64,000 nucleotides of DNA from a bacterium (GTDB lineage: Bacteria > Zhuqueibacterota > Zhuqueibacteria > Zhuqueibacterales > Zhuqueibacteraceae): positions 310,001 through 374,000 of the forward strand of contig JAKLJX010000001.1 of NCBI GenBank assembly GCA_023150945.1, written 5' to 3'. How positions within the stretch are numbered: the stretch's first letter is position 1; each line of letters opens with the position of its first letter. The notes beneath the pieces are model-generated. The model was not told where the DNA came from and ran no database searches. It saw only the letters and a list, made by a program, of their open reading frames with translations. This document shows positions 6,556 through 15,158 of the stretch, in pieces. The position numbers and the translations under genes are program-made.

Positions 6556-9480
6556 CTAAATGACTTGCCCAGGCTTTTGTTGTGTCTCCTCCCGCAACGC
6601 TTCCGCTAAAATCTCGATCACATGCAGCGCCTGGCGGCCGGTGGCGTGTTCGATTTGATGCCGGCAACTGAAGCCGTTGGCCACCACGCGATGCTCCGCG
6701 GGCAGCGCGCTGAGCGCAGGAAACAGGCGCTGGCCGCCGATCTTCAGAGAAAGCGCGTAATGCTCCTTTTCATAACCAAAGACGCCCGCCATGCCGCAAC
6801 AACCGGAATCCACTTCGGTGACGTTGCAGCCCGCTGCTTGCGTGAGCGCGGCTTTCGAAGTCTCCGTGCCGAACAGCGCCTTGTGATGGCAATGGCCGTG
6901 ATAGAGAATATTCTGCAGCAGCGGCTTGAAGGCAACCGGTGCCTCGTTTTGCTGGAGATGCTGCATCACGAAATCCTCGATCAGCAGGAAATGCTCGGCC
7001 ACCATTTTGGCTTTGTCGATCTCGCGCACCAGGTCGGGATAATCTTCCGTCACTGCCGAGACACAACTCGGCTCGCAACCGACAATCGTCAAACCCTGCT
7101 CGGCAAACACCGCGAGCCGATCGACAACCGCTTCCGCGCGCGGCCGCGCTGCCCGCAACCTGCCGTTGGAGATGAGCGGCCGGCCGCAGCAGCCGGCATC
7201 GGCCAGCACCACGCGATAGCCCAGCGCCTCCAAGACTCTGACCGCCGCTTTGCCAATGTCAGGCTCGTGGTAAGAAAGAAATGTATCATTGAAGAGCACG
7301 ACTTGCGGACGCTGGAGATCATCATTGTCCTGGATTTTTCGGCGCTTGAACCACCGGCCAAAACTCTCTGCGGCATAGAGCGGCAGCACGCGGCGACGGT
7401 CGACGCCGAGCGCCATTTCAAAAAACCGGCGCATGGCATTGCTTTGCAGCAGGCGATTGGTCAAGCCGGGAAAGAGAGTGCCGAGGCGGCCGAGCACCTC
7501 CGGCCGTGTGAACAAATGCACGCGCAGCGGCGTGCCGTGCTCGTCATAGTAGTGCGCCAGAAACTCGTATTTCAATTTGGCAACATCGACGTTGGAGGGG
7601 CATTCCGCCTTGCAGCCTTTGCAGGCCAGACACAAATCGAACACTTGCCGCAGCCGCGCGGTGGTGAATTGCGCTGGGGAGATTGCGCCGGTGAGCGCGG
7701 CGCGCAGCGCATTGGCGCGGCCGCGAGTGGAATGTTCCTCGTCGCGGGTCGCCATGTAGGAGGGGCACATGGTGCCGCCCAGGGTTTTGCGGCAGGCGCC
7801 CACCCCGGTGCACATTTCGACGGCGCGGTCAAAGCCGCCATCCGCCTGAAAGTGAAAATGCGTATACAGCGGCCGCGCGTGATAATGCGGGCCGAGGCGC
7901 AGATTCTCCGCGATGTCCTGCGCGTCCACGATCTTGCCGGGATTGAAGCGGTTGTGCGGATCGAAGGCGGCCTTGATTTCGCGAAACGCCTGATAGAGCT
8001 GCGGGCCGAAGAAGACGGGATTGTGAAAGCTGCGCACCAGGCCGTCGCCGTGTTCGCCGCTCATCATGCCGCCGTAGTGCATCACCCGCGCCAGCACTTG
8101 TTCGGAAATGCTGCGCATCAGGCGGACATCTTCGGCTTGTTTGAGATTGATAATCGGCCGCACGTGCAGCAACCCGACGCTGGCGTGGGCATACATCGAA
8201 ACTTCGCGGCCGTGGCGCTGCACGATGGCGATGACGTCGCGTATGTAGTCCGGCAGCACCGCCACCGGCACGGCGGCATCCTCGATGAACGGCAGCGGCT
8301 TGAAATCGCCCTTCATGCTCAGCATCAAGCCCAGGCCGGCCTTGCGCAAGCTCCACACGGTGTTTTGCTCCGCCGGCCGCAGGGCGCGAGTGCAGGCATA
8401 GGCCCGGTGCTGCCGTTGCAACTCGCCTCCCAGCTTTTCGAGCTTGGGCAGAATTTCGTCGAGGTGATCGCCGAAGAATTCGATCACCAGCATGGCGTGC
8501 GGCGCGCCTTGCACGAAGGACGCGGCGCGCTTGCGATTCTCGAGGTTCTGCGCCGCGAGCGTGAGGATGAGATGGTCGAGCAATTCCACCGCCGCCGGCT
8601 GGTATTCCAAAATTGCGGCAGTGGCGCGCAGCGCATCGAAGAGATCGTCAAAATGCGCGAGCAAAAGCGCGGTGGCCTTGGGCAGCGGCGCCAGGCGCAC
8701 GGTGGCCGCGGTGAGGAAAGCGAGCGTGCCTTCCGAGCCGCATACCAGTTTGGCGAGATTCCACTGCGGTTGATCGAGCAGCTCGTCGAGCGCGTAGCCA
8801 CCGGCGCGGCGCATGACTTTGGGAAAGCGCGCGCGGATTTCATCGGCGTGGGTGCGCACGATGCGCTGCGTCTCGCGATGAATCCGGCCTTCGAGATCCG
8901 GCTGCCGGCATTTTTCCTCATAGGCCGCCGGCGAAAGCGCGCCCCAATTCACCACGCTGCCGTCGGAAAGCACGGCCTCCAGCGCCAGCACTTGATCGAC
9001 GGTCTTGCCGTAGCGAATCGAATGCGCGCCGGAAGAGTTGTTGGCAATCATGCCGCCCACGGTGGCGCGATTGGAGGTGGCCACATCCGGCGTGAAGTGC
9101 AGGCCGCTGGGCTTGAGCTGCTCGTTCAAATTGTCGCGCACGAGGCCCGGCTCCACTCGCGCCCAGGCTGCTTCCTGGTTGAACTCGAGCACACGCGTCA
9201 GGTATTTGGAGCAATCGACCACCAAGGCCTGGCCGACCGCCTGGCCGGCGAGGCTGGTGCCGCCGCCGCGCGGCAGGATTGCAACGTCATACTTGATCGC
9301 AGTGCGAACCGCCTGAATCGCCTCCTCACGATCGCGCGGCAAAACCACGCCCACCGGCGGAATTTGATACAAGCTTGCATCCGTGCTGTAGAGATAGCGG
9401 GTCACCTCGTCGAACAGAACTTCTCCCCGCAGTTTGCGTTTCAATTCGGCTTCTAACTTGGCGGCGTCGGAGGCTTTCAT
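6556..9480 (-). CDS. FAD-linked oxidase / Fe-S protein fusion (YdiJ/GlcD-type 2-hydroxyacid dehydrogenase)
   Basis: About 974 residues joining a GlcD-like flavoprotein to a GlpC-like iron-sulfur protein, as in YdiJ-type D-2-hydroxyglutarate/D-lactate dehydrogenases. Residues roughly 40-230 are the FAD_binding_4 domain (ILPRGGGTSLAGQAVG, VGGMIANNSSGAHS). Residues about 260-530 are the FAD oxidase C-terminal domain, with MSGEHGDGLVRS. Then come two Cys clusters (CTGVGACRKTLGGTMCP and CLACKGCKAECP) for 4Fe-4S centres, and two CCG modules (CCGRPLISNG; DSGCCGMAGVFG) for electron transfer to quinone. Length is near the family norm. The ATG at 9480 is chosen; a GTG two codons upstream is possible. 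A TTGATC-16-TATATT promoter lies just upstream. Exact substrate is not visible. Confidence 0.93.
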   Translation of the reverse strand: MKASDAAKLEAELKRKLRGEVLFDEVTRYLYSTDASLYQIPPVGVVLPRDREEAIQAVRTAIKYDVAILPRGGGTSLAGQAVGQALVVDCSKYLTRVLEFNQEAAWARVEPGLVRDNLNEQLKPSGLHFTPDVATSNRATVGGMIANNSSGAHSIRYGKTVDQVLALEAVLSDGSVVNWGALSPAAYEEKCRQPDLEGRIHRETQRIVRTHADEIRARFPKVMRRAGGYALDELLDQPQWNLAKLVCGSEGTLAFLTAATVRLAPLPKATALLLAHFDDLFDALRATAAILEYQPAAVELLDHLILTLAAQNLENRKRAASFVQGAPHAMLVIEFFGDHLDEILPKLEKLGGELQRQHRAYACTRALRPAEQNTVWSLRKAGLGLMLSMKGDFKPLPFIEDAAVPVAVLPDYIRDVIAIVQRHGREVSMYAHASVGLLHVRPIINLKQAEDVRLMRSISEQVLARVMHYGGMMSGEHGDGLVRSFHNPVFFGPQLYQAFREIKAAFDPHNRFNPGKIVDAQDIAENLRLGPHYHARPLYTHFHFQADGGFDRAVEMCTGVGACRKTLGGTMCPSYMATRDEEHSTRGRANALRAALTGAISPAQFTTARLRQVFDLCLACKGCKAECPSNVDVAKLKYEFLAHYYDEHGTPLRVHLFTRPEVLGRLGTLFPGLTNRLLQSNAMRRFFEMALGVDRRRVLPLYAAESFGRWFKRRKIQDNDDLQRPQVVLFNDTFLSYHEPDIGKAAVRVLEALGYRVVLADAGCCGRPLISNGRLRAARPRAEAVVDRLAVFAEQGLTIVGCEPSCVSAVTEDYPDLVREIDKAKMVAEHFLLIEDFVMQHLQQNEAPVAFKPLLQNILYHGHCHHKALFGTETSKAALTQAAGCNVTEVDSGCCGMAGVFGYEKEHYALSLKIGGQRLFPALSALPAEHRVVANGFSCRHQIEHATGRQALHVIEILAEALREETQQKPGQVI

Positions 9481-9526
9481 CTTCACAAAATGGAATTTTT
9501 GCGGTGAACGGGGATTGAACGCGGTG

Positions 9527-9554
9527 AATATACGCTTTCATCCGGCAGGATCAA
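9527..9554 (-). promoter_or_regulatory. Probable sigma-70-type promoter of the FAD/Fe-S dehydrogenase
   Basis: On the minus strand TTGATC (9554-9549) is separated by 16 bases from TATATT (9532-9527). The predicted start, near 9520, gives a leader of about 40 bases before the ATG at 9480. Confidence 0.65.
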
Positions 9555-9609
9555 AGCAGGAAGCATTGCGGCAATGATGAGGAAGAGAACGGTTGCAGAA
9601 GATTTTCCC

Positions 9610-9630
9610 GCGGCAGTTGAGAACTGCCGC
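9610..9630. repeat. Perfect hairpin after glpD
   Basis: GCGGCAGTT and AACTGCCGC flank a 3-base loop between the glpD stop and the downstream promoter. It has no U-tract on the minus strand, so terminator function is doubtful. Confidence 0.4.
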
Positions 9631-9686
9631 GCATGAGAGGATCGCTGCCGGCGAGCTGCGCAAAGTCGCCGCCAACGACGGCAGTT

Positions 9687-11240
9687 TCACAGCAAGTAAG
9701 CTTGCGCCAGTTCGCGATACTGCGCGACTTGCTGCGCCTGCCACTTTTCATCGCGGCCCAACTCCTGCGCCAGCAACTGCGCCACCGCCGGGGCAATGGC
9801 CATGCTGGCGGCGGCGTCCAGCAGCAGCGCGCGTGTGCGCCGCGCCAGCACGTCGGCCACGCAGCGCGCCATTTCATGCCGTGCCGCCCACACGACTTCC
9901 ACGGCACGATAAGGCAGATTGGGATGCAACTGCGCGGCCAGCCCCTCCTGCGCCGCCATCAACTCGTGCAGCGCAGCGGCCTCGGAGCCGTAGACCGACC
10001 AGTGCGATTGGCTGTCCGCTTCCGCCTGCCAGCCGTGCAGTCGCAGGCTGTGCGTGTTGGAGGCCTGCTCCGGCAAACCCGCCATTTCCGCGGCTTGATC
10101 GATCGTATCCTGCGCCATCTTGCGGTAGGTGGTCCACTTGCCGCCGGTGATGGTGAGCAGGCCGGAGGGCGAGATGATCAGGCTGTGATCGCGCGACAAT
10201 GCTGCCGTGGTGGCGGCCTCGTGTGACTTCACCAGCGGCCGCAAGCCGGCGAACACACTCAGCACATGCGCCGGCGTTGGGTCTTGCGTGAGGTAGCGCG
10301 CCGCGTGTGTGAGCAGAAAATCCACTTCGGCTGCCAGCGGCCGCGGCTCCATGTGAATTTCATCGATGGGCGTGTCCGTAGTGCCGACCAGCGTGCGATT
10401 GTGCCAGGGGATGGCAAACAGCACGCGGCCGTCATCCGTGTGCGGCACCATAATGGCATGATCACTCGGCAGAAATGACCGGTCGAGCACGAGATGAATG
10501 CCCTGGCTCGGCACGATCAAATTGGGCGCTTGCGGATCGTCCATCTGCCGAATCGCATCGCAAAACACGCCGGTGGCGTTGATCACAACGCGCGCCTGTA
10601 ATTCGAAGCTTTCACCGCTTTCCACCTCTTCGGCGGCCAAGCCGGCAATCAGGTCGCCGGATTTCAGCAACGCAGTGACCTTGAGATAGTTGATCACGGT
10701 GGCCCCCAGCCCGGCGGCAGTCTGCGCCAGGCAAACGGCCAGCCGGGCATCGTCGAACTGGCCATCATAGTAGATCACCCCGCCGCGCAGGCCCTCCGGC
10801 TCGAGCGTGGGAATGCGCTGCAGCGTTTCTTCGCGCGAGAGATTTTGCGAGGGACCCAATCCCAGTTTGCCGGCAAGCATGTCATACAACTTCAGGCCAA
10901 TGCCATAGAACGGCCCTTCCCACCAATCATACAGCGGCACCACGAACGCCAGATGATGCACGAGCTGCGGCGCATTCTGGCGCAGCAGGCCGCGTTCGTG
11001 CAGCGCCTCCAGCACCAGCGCGAGATTGCCCTGTCTGAGATAGCGCACGCCGCCATGAATCAACTTGGTGCTGCGGCTCGAAGTGCCTTGCGCGAAGTCG
11101 CCCTGTTCCAGCAGCAGGGTGTGATAGCCGCGCGCCGCGGACTCCACTGCAACGCCCAAGCCCGTGGCGCCGCCGCCGATGATAATCACGTCCCACTGAT
11201 CGATCGATCGCAGCCGTTGCAGCATTGCGAGGCGATTCAT
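9687..11240 (-). CDS. glpD: Aerobic-type glycerol-3-phosphate dehydrogenase
   Basis: About 517 residues, close to the usual 500-550 of GlpD, which oxidises sn-glycerol 3-phosphate to dihydroxyacetone phosphate and reduces the quinone pool at the inner membrane. The N-terminal FAD dinucleotide fold reads DVIIIGGGATGLGVAVESAARG, followed by GDFAQGTSSRSTKLIHGGVRYL, the family signature. Later come FAIPWHNRTLVGTTDTP and VFAGLRPLV, with ITGGKWTTYRKMAQDTID at the end of the DAO domain; the last 120 residues are the helical DAO_C domain. The start at 11240 is supported by GGAGG at correct spacing (GTGGAGGAATCATG). No glpK or glpF is adjacent; the next gene downstream is another flavin-linked respiratory dehydrogenase. 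Confidence 0.96.
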   Translation of the reverse strand: MNRLAMLQRLRSIDQWDVIIIGGGATGLGVAVESAARGYHTLLLEQGDFAQGTSSRSTKLIHGGVRYLRQGNLALVLEALHERGLLRQNAPQLVHHLAFVVPLYDWWEGPFYGIGLKLYDMLAGKLGLGPSQNLSREETLQRIPTLEPEGLRGGVIYYDGQFDDARLAVCLAQTAAGLGATVINYLKVTALLKSGDLIAGLAAEEVESGESFELQARVVINATGVFCDAIRQMDDPQAPNLIVPSQGIHLVLDRSFLPSDHAIMVPHTDDGRVLFAIPWHNRTLVGTTDTPIDEIHMEPRPLAAEVDFLLTHAARYLTQDPTPAHVLSVFAGLRPLVKSHEAATTAALSRDHSLIISPSGLLTITGGKWTTYRKMAQDTIDQAAEMAGLPEQASNTHSLRLHGWQAEADSQSHWSVYGSEAAALHELMAAQEGLAAQLHPNLPYRAVEVVWAARHEMARCVADVLARRTRALLLDAAASMAIAPAVAQLLAQELGRDEKWQAQQVAQYRELAQAYLL

Positions 11241-11551
11241 GATTCCTCCACGGTGCATTGAATGTCCAGCGGCGCTTGCTGATGATCAATAAACAGTGTT
11301 CGTCCAACAACAGCACCGCCCGGGCGCTTCGCCATGAACAGCAGCAGGCTTTATTTGACTTGTACACGCTTCAGGGCCAAGCGCACGGGCGGTTTCTTCA
11401 TCTCTGGACTGACACTAAATAAATAGAGGGCCATGAAGGCAATCGCCACTGCCCCAGAAGAAACTCCAAAAGATCTTCACGACAAGCTTCTACTCGACAA
11501 ATCCCCAATTCTGAAAGTCCTCCTAATCCTGTCAACAATCAATACCGCAGA
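11241..11551. other. Gene-free stretch containing a full inverted-repeat element
   Basis: It holds the repeat element at 11295-11418. A 49-codon plus-strand frame from an ATG at 11433 runs into the end of the next gene and is not accepted as a gene. Otherwise nothing is seen. Confidence 0.6.
11295..11418. repeat. MITE-like element with terminal inverted repeats (full copy)
   Basis: The left end reads AGTGTTCGTCCA, then ACCGCCCGGGCGCTT; the right end, read on the other strand, gives AGTGTCAGTCCA, then ACCGCCCGTGCGCTT. The two arms, each about 40 bases, are thus imperfect inverted copies around a 45-base centre. Arms or compact versions recur at 5426-5470, 6109-6161, 27671-27723 and 51970-51983. 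There is no coding capacity. Confidence 0.8.
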
Positions 11552-12745
11552 TCAGAGGGCGGCAAAAATTGTATCCAACTGATCAACGCCGGATTGCAGC
11601 AGGAAGCCGGGGTTGCGGCCATAGCTCTTGACACCGACCACGAAGAGATTCGGCTCGCCGGTGTGCAAATCCTGCGGCGAAACGCTGATGCGTGCCAGGC
11701 AGTCGGTCACGTTGGTGAGGGCGCGGTAAAGCCCGCGCACGCCCTCTGAAACGCTGGAGAACTCCGCCGTGGTTTCACGCAACATCTCGAGATTCGGGCG
11801 ATAGCCGGTGAGCGCGATCACCTCATCGACTGCGATTTCTTCCGTACTCTTCCAAATCTTGAGCGCCACGCGCAACGCTGCTTCCGGGGCAGCGACTCGG
11901 AATTCCTCGATCGTGGCGCGTCGCAGCACGCGCATCTGCGGCGGCGGATTCTGCGCCAGCGCATTGGCGGCCGCGACAATTGCCGCGCGTTCGGTGAGCG
12001 GGTCATCCGCCACTTCCGGCACCGGCTTGGTGCGATCCGAACGCACCGCCCAAATCACCCGCGTCTGCGGCGCGCGTTGCAGCAGCTCATGCAGCGCGAC
12101 GATCGTGTTTGCCGCGGAATGGCCGTGGCCGAGCAGCAGAATGCGCTTTCGCTGCAGCCGCTCCGCGAGTTGGGCGACGTCCGGCGGATGGCGGAGGATG
12201 CGGCCATGGCAGAGGCGTTCGCCCGGCGCCGGCATGCCGGCGACACCACTCCAGTTCGGCTGGCTGAACACGCCGCTGGCATCGAAAACATACTCGGCTT
12301 GGTAAACCTGCTCGCGGCCTTCGCGGTCTTCCGCCAGAATGCGAAAGCTGCGCTCGCTGCGCAAAGGGTGATTGGGCAAGCCGGTTTTGCCCAAGCCCGC
12401 GCGCGTCACTGCCAGCACGCGGCGGCCGATGTGAATGCATGGCTGCAGACTCGCCGACTGCGCCAGCGGCTCCAGCACGCGCTGCACGAATTCATTGCCG
12501 GTGAGAATGGCCTCCGCCGGCGGCAGTTGGCCGGCCAGCAGCGCCTGCGCCCGCCCGGAAAGATTCATGCGCATGGGCGAGAACATGCGAATGTGCCCCC
12601 ATTGCCGCAGGTGTTCGCCGACACGGCCGGCTTCCAGCACTGTGGTGTGAATGCCGCGTTCAAGCAAGCGCAGTGCGGTTTCCAGGCCAATCGGCCCGGC
12701 GCCGATCACGACTGCGCGCTTTGGGTTTGTGGATGATTGTGTCAT
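11552..12745 (-). CDS. FAD-dependent oxidoreductase / flavin monooxygenase-like protein
   Basis: About 397 residues. The N-terminal Rossmann fold is AVVIGAGPIGLETALRLLERG, binding FAD; a second nucleotide fold (ILLLGHGHSAANTIVAL, near residue 200) should bind NAD(P)H. FDASGVFSQPNWSG and VDEVIALTGYRPN are typical of flavin-containing monooxygenase and thioredoxin-reductase-like enzymes. There is no CxxC redox pair beside the second fold, so a disulfide reductase is unlikely. WGHIRMFSPMRMN near residue 50 resembles the substrate-side segment of FMO-like proteins. The ATG at 12745 is used because it lies just before the FAD motif. It is the last of four same-strand genes with a radical SAM protein first; substrate unknown. 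Confidence 0.82.
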   Translation of the reverse strand: MTQSSTNPKRAVVIGAGPIGLETALRLLERGIHTTVLEAGRVGEHLRQWGHIRMFSPMRMNLSGRAQALLAGQLPPAEAILTGNEFVQRVLEPLAQSASLQPCIHIGRRVLAVTRAGLGKTGLPNHPLRSERSFRILAEDREGREQVYQAEYVFDASGVFSQPNWSGVAGMPAPGERLCHGRILRHPPDVAQLAERLQRKRILLLGHGHSAANTIVALHELLQRAPQTRVIWAVRSDRTKPVPEVADDPLTERAAIVAAANALAQNPPPQMRVLRRATIEEFRVAAPEAALRVALKIWKSTEEIAVDEVIALTGYRPNLEMLRETTAEFSSVSEGVRGLYRALTNVTDCLARISVSPQDLHTGEPNLFVVGVKSYGRNPGFLLQSGVDQLDTIFAAL

Positions 12746-12818
12746 GCGACTCACGAGTCTGGGTGAGGTGTGAAGCAAGCACGCCGGCTGCCTGCGAGTT
12801 GCGGCCCGGCGCGCGGCC

Positions 12819-13148
12819 TTAGTCTTCCCGTGCCTGCACGTTCAAGGACTGAATGTGATGCACCAATGACGTGCCGGCGCGCAACGAGGCGCCGACGTGA
12901 ACGGCCTCGGCCATCTGCTCCGGTGTTGCGCCTTCCTTGATCGAGCCGGTGGTCCAGGCCTCGATGCAATAGGGGCATTGCAGCACATGCGCCACCGCCA
13001 GGGCGATGAGGGCTTTGGACTTTTTGTCGAGCGCGCCGTCTTGATGACATTCGTTGTACCAATCCAGCCACATCTTGAACAATTTAGGTGAAGGCCCGCC
13101 GACTTCGCCGAACCGCGCCAAATCTTCACTCAGGTAATAGCTGGGCAT
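12819..13148 (-). CDS. AhpD-like carboxymuconolactone decarboxylase-family protein
   Basis: A 109-residue all-helical protein of the CMD/AhpD superfamily. The redox motif is HVLQCPYCIEAW, with the two cysteines expected of a peroxidase-like thiol site; the usual distal His three residues after the second Cys is replaced (IEAW). KALIALAVAH precedes it and AEAVHVGASLRAGTSLVHH follows, as in the family. From memory, it resembles the peroxidase-like proteins encoded beside ArsS-type radical SAM genes in arsenosugar clusters; I could not check this. The ATG at 13148 has GGGAGA upstream. It lies between the metallophosphoesterase-like gene (87-base gap) and the FAD oxidoreductase gene (73-base gap). 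Confidence 0.85.
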   Translation of the reverse strand: MPSYYLSEDLARFGEVGGPSPKLFKMWLDWYNECHQDGALDKKSKALIALAVAHVLQCPYCIEAWTTGSIKEGATPEQMAEAVHVGASLRAGTSLVHHIQSLNVQARED

Positions 13149-13235
13149 ATCGCTCTCCCGTGGGGTGAATGAAAAAAGATGAGTGCGTTTGCGCAGCGCA
13201 AGCGGCATTGCCGCCGCTCGCTTCGCTGCAAAGAA

Positions 13236-14036
13236 TCAAAACTTGCCGCGGCTGCGTTCCTTGCCCGGCAGGATTTCAAGGCAGGTCGTCCACCATCCCG
13301 TCAGCACGGTGTCGATGAACTCCTGCGGCAGTTTTTCTTCGGCCATTTCGCGTGCCAGGCGAAGATGGTCATACGCCAGCGGATGATACTCGACTTTCAC
13401 AGCCGGCGTGAATTCCACCGTGCTGTACCAGACGTTGGTGTGCCCGTCGTTTTCCGGCCGTCCGATGACACCGACGTTGGCAAACAACTTGTTTCCCGCC
13501 AGACGGCGCTGCCACTTGATGCCGGTGTGGGTCGCGAGAATCACGTCCGCCGCGTAATCGTGAAAGAGTTTTTCGAGGAAATGATCGGGCGTGGCGGTTT
13601 CCCACAGAAATTCATTGGTCTTGCGCGGTGAGCCGTGGCAAAGCAGCACGCGGCAGCCCAATGCGGTGAAGCGAATGAACGGCGGCAGGCCGCGCTGATA
13701 GGCTTTGAATTCCGGCGAGGTGTGCGCCAGAGTATAGTCGTAGCTGATCTGCGCGAAGTAATTGTCGCGCGGATCGGTGTAGCCGCACTGGCAATCCTGC
13801 AGATCATGGCCGATGCTGTTGTCATAGTTGCCCTGCACCACCTGCACCCGGCCTTCGATGAGCAAGGGATAGACGCGATTGGGGTGCGGCCCAAAGGCGC
13901 CGAGATCACCCAGGCAGAAAATGGCATCAGGCTGCAGCCGGCTCACTTCCCGCAACAACGCGGTGAGCGCGAGATAGTTGTTGTAAACTCCACCGAAGGC
14001 CACAATGCGGCGAAAGTCAGTCGTGCCGAGGTTCAT
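13236..14036 (-). CDS. Metallophosphoesterase-fold protein with altered metal ligands
   Basis: A 266-residue protein with the YfcE-like calcineurin-phosphoesterase layout: CLGDLGAFGPHP (motif II), VVQGNYDN (motif III), LLCHGSPRKTNEF and an ATHTGIKW segment. Compared with the family, the first metal motif (normally S-D-x-H-G-N) reads GGVYNN, the GNHD motif reads GNYD, and GHTH reads ATHTG. Three to four expected ligands are therefore missing, while the GD Asp, GN Asn and HG His remain. It may have a changed metal site or no phosphatase activity. Its ATG overlaps the stop of the radical SAM gene (ATGA), so the two are translationally coupled and probably work together. Confidence 0.85.
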   Translation of the reverse strand: MNLGTTDFRRIVAFGGVYNNYLALTALLREVSRLQPDAIFCLGDLGAFGPHPNRVYPLLIEGRVQVVQGNYDNSIGHDLQDCQCGYTDPRDNYFAQISYDYTLAHTSPEFKAYQRGLPPFIRFTALGCRVLLCHGSPRKTNEFLWETATPDHFLEKLFHDYAADVILATHTGIKWQRRLAGNKLFANVGVIGRPENDGHTNVWYSTVEFTPAVKVEYHPLAYDHLRLAREMAEEKLPQEFIDTVLTGWWTTCLEILPGKERSRGKF

Positions 14037-14950
14037 GCGTCACGTGCCGGGGCATAGTTGCTGCAGATGGCGCCGCTGAGATAGCAGGTATAACAGGCTT
14101 GATGGCGCATGGGGAAGGGGCGCAGGGCCTCGGCCAGGGAGTCGCCCAGTTTGGCGTCCGGTTTTTCGATGAGAATCGGACACACGAACACCCCGCGATC
14201 GGTGGCAATGCGGCTGCTGCTGCAGAGCAACAGGCCGGTGTCATAGCCCTCCATCATTTCCGGCGTGACGCGTTCCACCGGCAGGTAGCCGCGCTCGCGT
14301 TCCGCCTCGCGGCCCAGCCGGAGCTGCGGCAGAATCTTCAAGCGCGGGCGGGTGTAGCCGAGAGCCGCCAACGCCTCCCGAAAGCCGGCCAGCACCTGAT
14401 CGTGCTCATGCTCCGGCCAGCTTTGCATGCAGGTGATGATCGGCAGAAAGCCGGCTTGCACCAGATTCGCGACGCCCTGCAGCGCGCGGCGAAATGTGCC
14501 GCTGCCGCGGATCGGATCATTGGTGGCGGCGGAAAAACCATCCAGGCTGAGGCGCAGCTCGAGGGTGTAGGGGCTGTCTGCCGCCATTTGCTGCAGGGCG
14601 CGGGCGGTTTGAGGAGAGAGCAGCAGGCCGTTGGAAAGCACGCTGGCCGGGCCGAGCGCGAGGGTGTCGCTGAGAATGCCGAGCATCTCCCGGTTCATGA
14701 ACGGCTCACCGCCGGTGAAATAGTATTCCTTTACGCCCAAACGCACGGACTCGGCGAGGTATTCGCGTACCTGCCGGCGGGACATGAAACCGAAGGAATG
14801 ATTCTTGGGGCTGCAACTGATGAAACAGTGGGTGCACCAGAGATTGCAGATCGTGCCGCCCACTTGCAACCACAACGCGTCGAGCTGGTGCAACGGCACG
14901 CGTGGCGCGGCACTGAGGGGCTGAACAAATTCAACTTTCGCGGCGGGCAT
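14033..14950 (-). CDS. Radical SAM protein with SPASM/twitch-like C-terminal cysteines
   Basis: A 305-residue radical SAM enzyme. The cluster-binding motif is ICNLWCTHCF, giving Cys35, Cys39 and Cys42 (CxxxCxxC), with an extra Cys46. YYFTGGEPFMN is the GGE motif for SAM binding. RLSLDGFSAATNDPIRG is the typical strand-4 segment of SPASM-class enzymes. The C-terminus has additional cysteines (LLLCSSS, VFVCPIL, ACYTCYLSGAICSN; Cys286, 289 and 296), consistent with an auxiliary Fe-S cluster. It heads a four-gene cassette. No short precursor peptide gene is visible nearby, so a small-molecule substrate is as likely as a peptide. Start: the ATG at 14950, with AGAGGA about 11 bases upstream. Confidence 0.9.
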   Translation of the reverse strand: MPAAKVEFVQPLSAAPRVPLHQLDALWLQVGGTICNLWCTHCFISCSPKNHSFGFMSRRQVREYLAESVRLGVKEYYFTGGEPFMNREMLGILSDTLALGPASVLSNGLLLSPQTARALQQMAADSPYTLELRLSLDGFSAATNDPIRGSGTFRRALQGVANLVQAGFLPIITCMQSWPEHEHDQVLAGFREALAALGYTRPRLKILPQLRLGREAERERGYLPVERVTPEMMEGYDTGLLLCSSSRIATDRGVFVCPILIEKPDAKLGDSLAEALRPFPMRHQACYTCYLSGAICSNYAPARDA

Positions 14951-15158
14951 CGTTGGGCATTCCTCTTCACCGTGTCAATCCACATATGCAGGTTGTGCTT
15001 GTCTACAACGGCAATCTAGGGGAAGTTATTCCCCGGCGCAACAGGAAACTGCGCAGCGGTGATTTGTGGGTTTGGCAATCTGGCAGGCAAGGCATGGGCC
15101 GCGGCCGACGGCGCTGCGGGTGGGTGCTGGTCGCAAACGGGCGCAGCCTGTCACAGCG

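Noticed and set aside
6622-9456. 944-codon plus-strand open frame
   Set aside because: It is the antisense of the FAD/Fe-S dehydrogenase; residues are rich in His/Arg/Ala/Gly with no motifs, as expected from GC-rich codons read backwards.
11433-11582. 49-codon plus-strand frame with GAGGG close to the ATG
   Set aside because: Ribosome-site spacing is too short, it overlaps the 3' end of the FAD oxidoreductase gene, and composition is not convincing; it could still be a small gene.
11552-14950. Calling the cassette an arsenosugar pathway
   Set aside because: Only the AhpD-like protein is reminiscent of such clusters; there is no arsenic methyltransferase, ArsR regulator or ArsS-type protein in the window.
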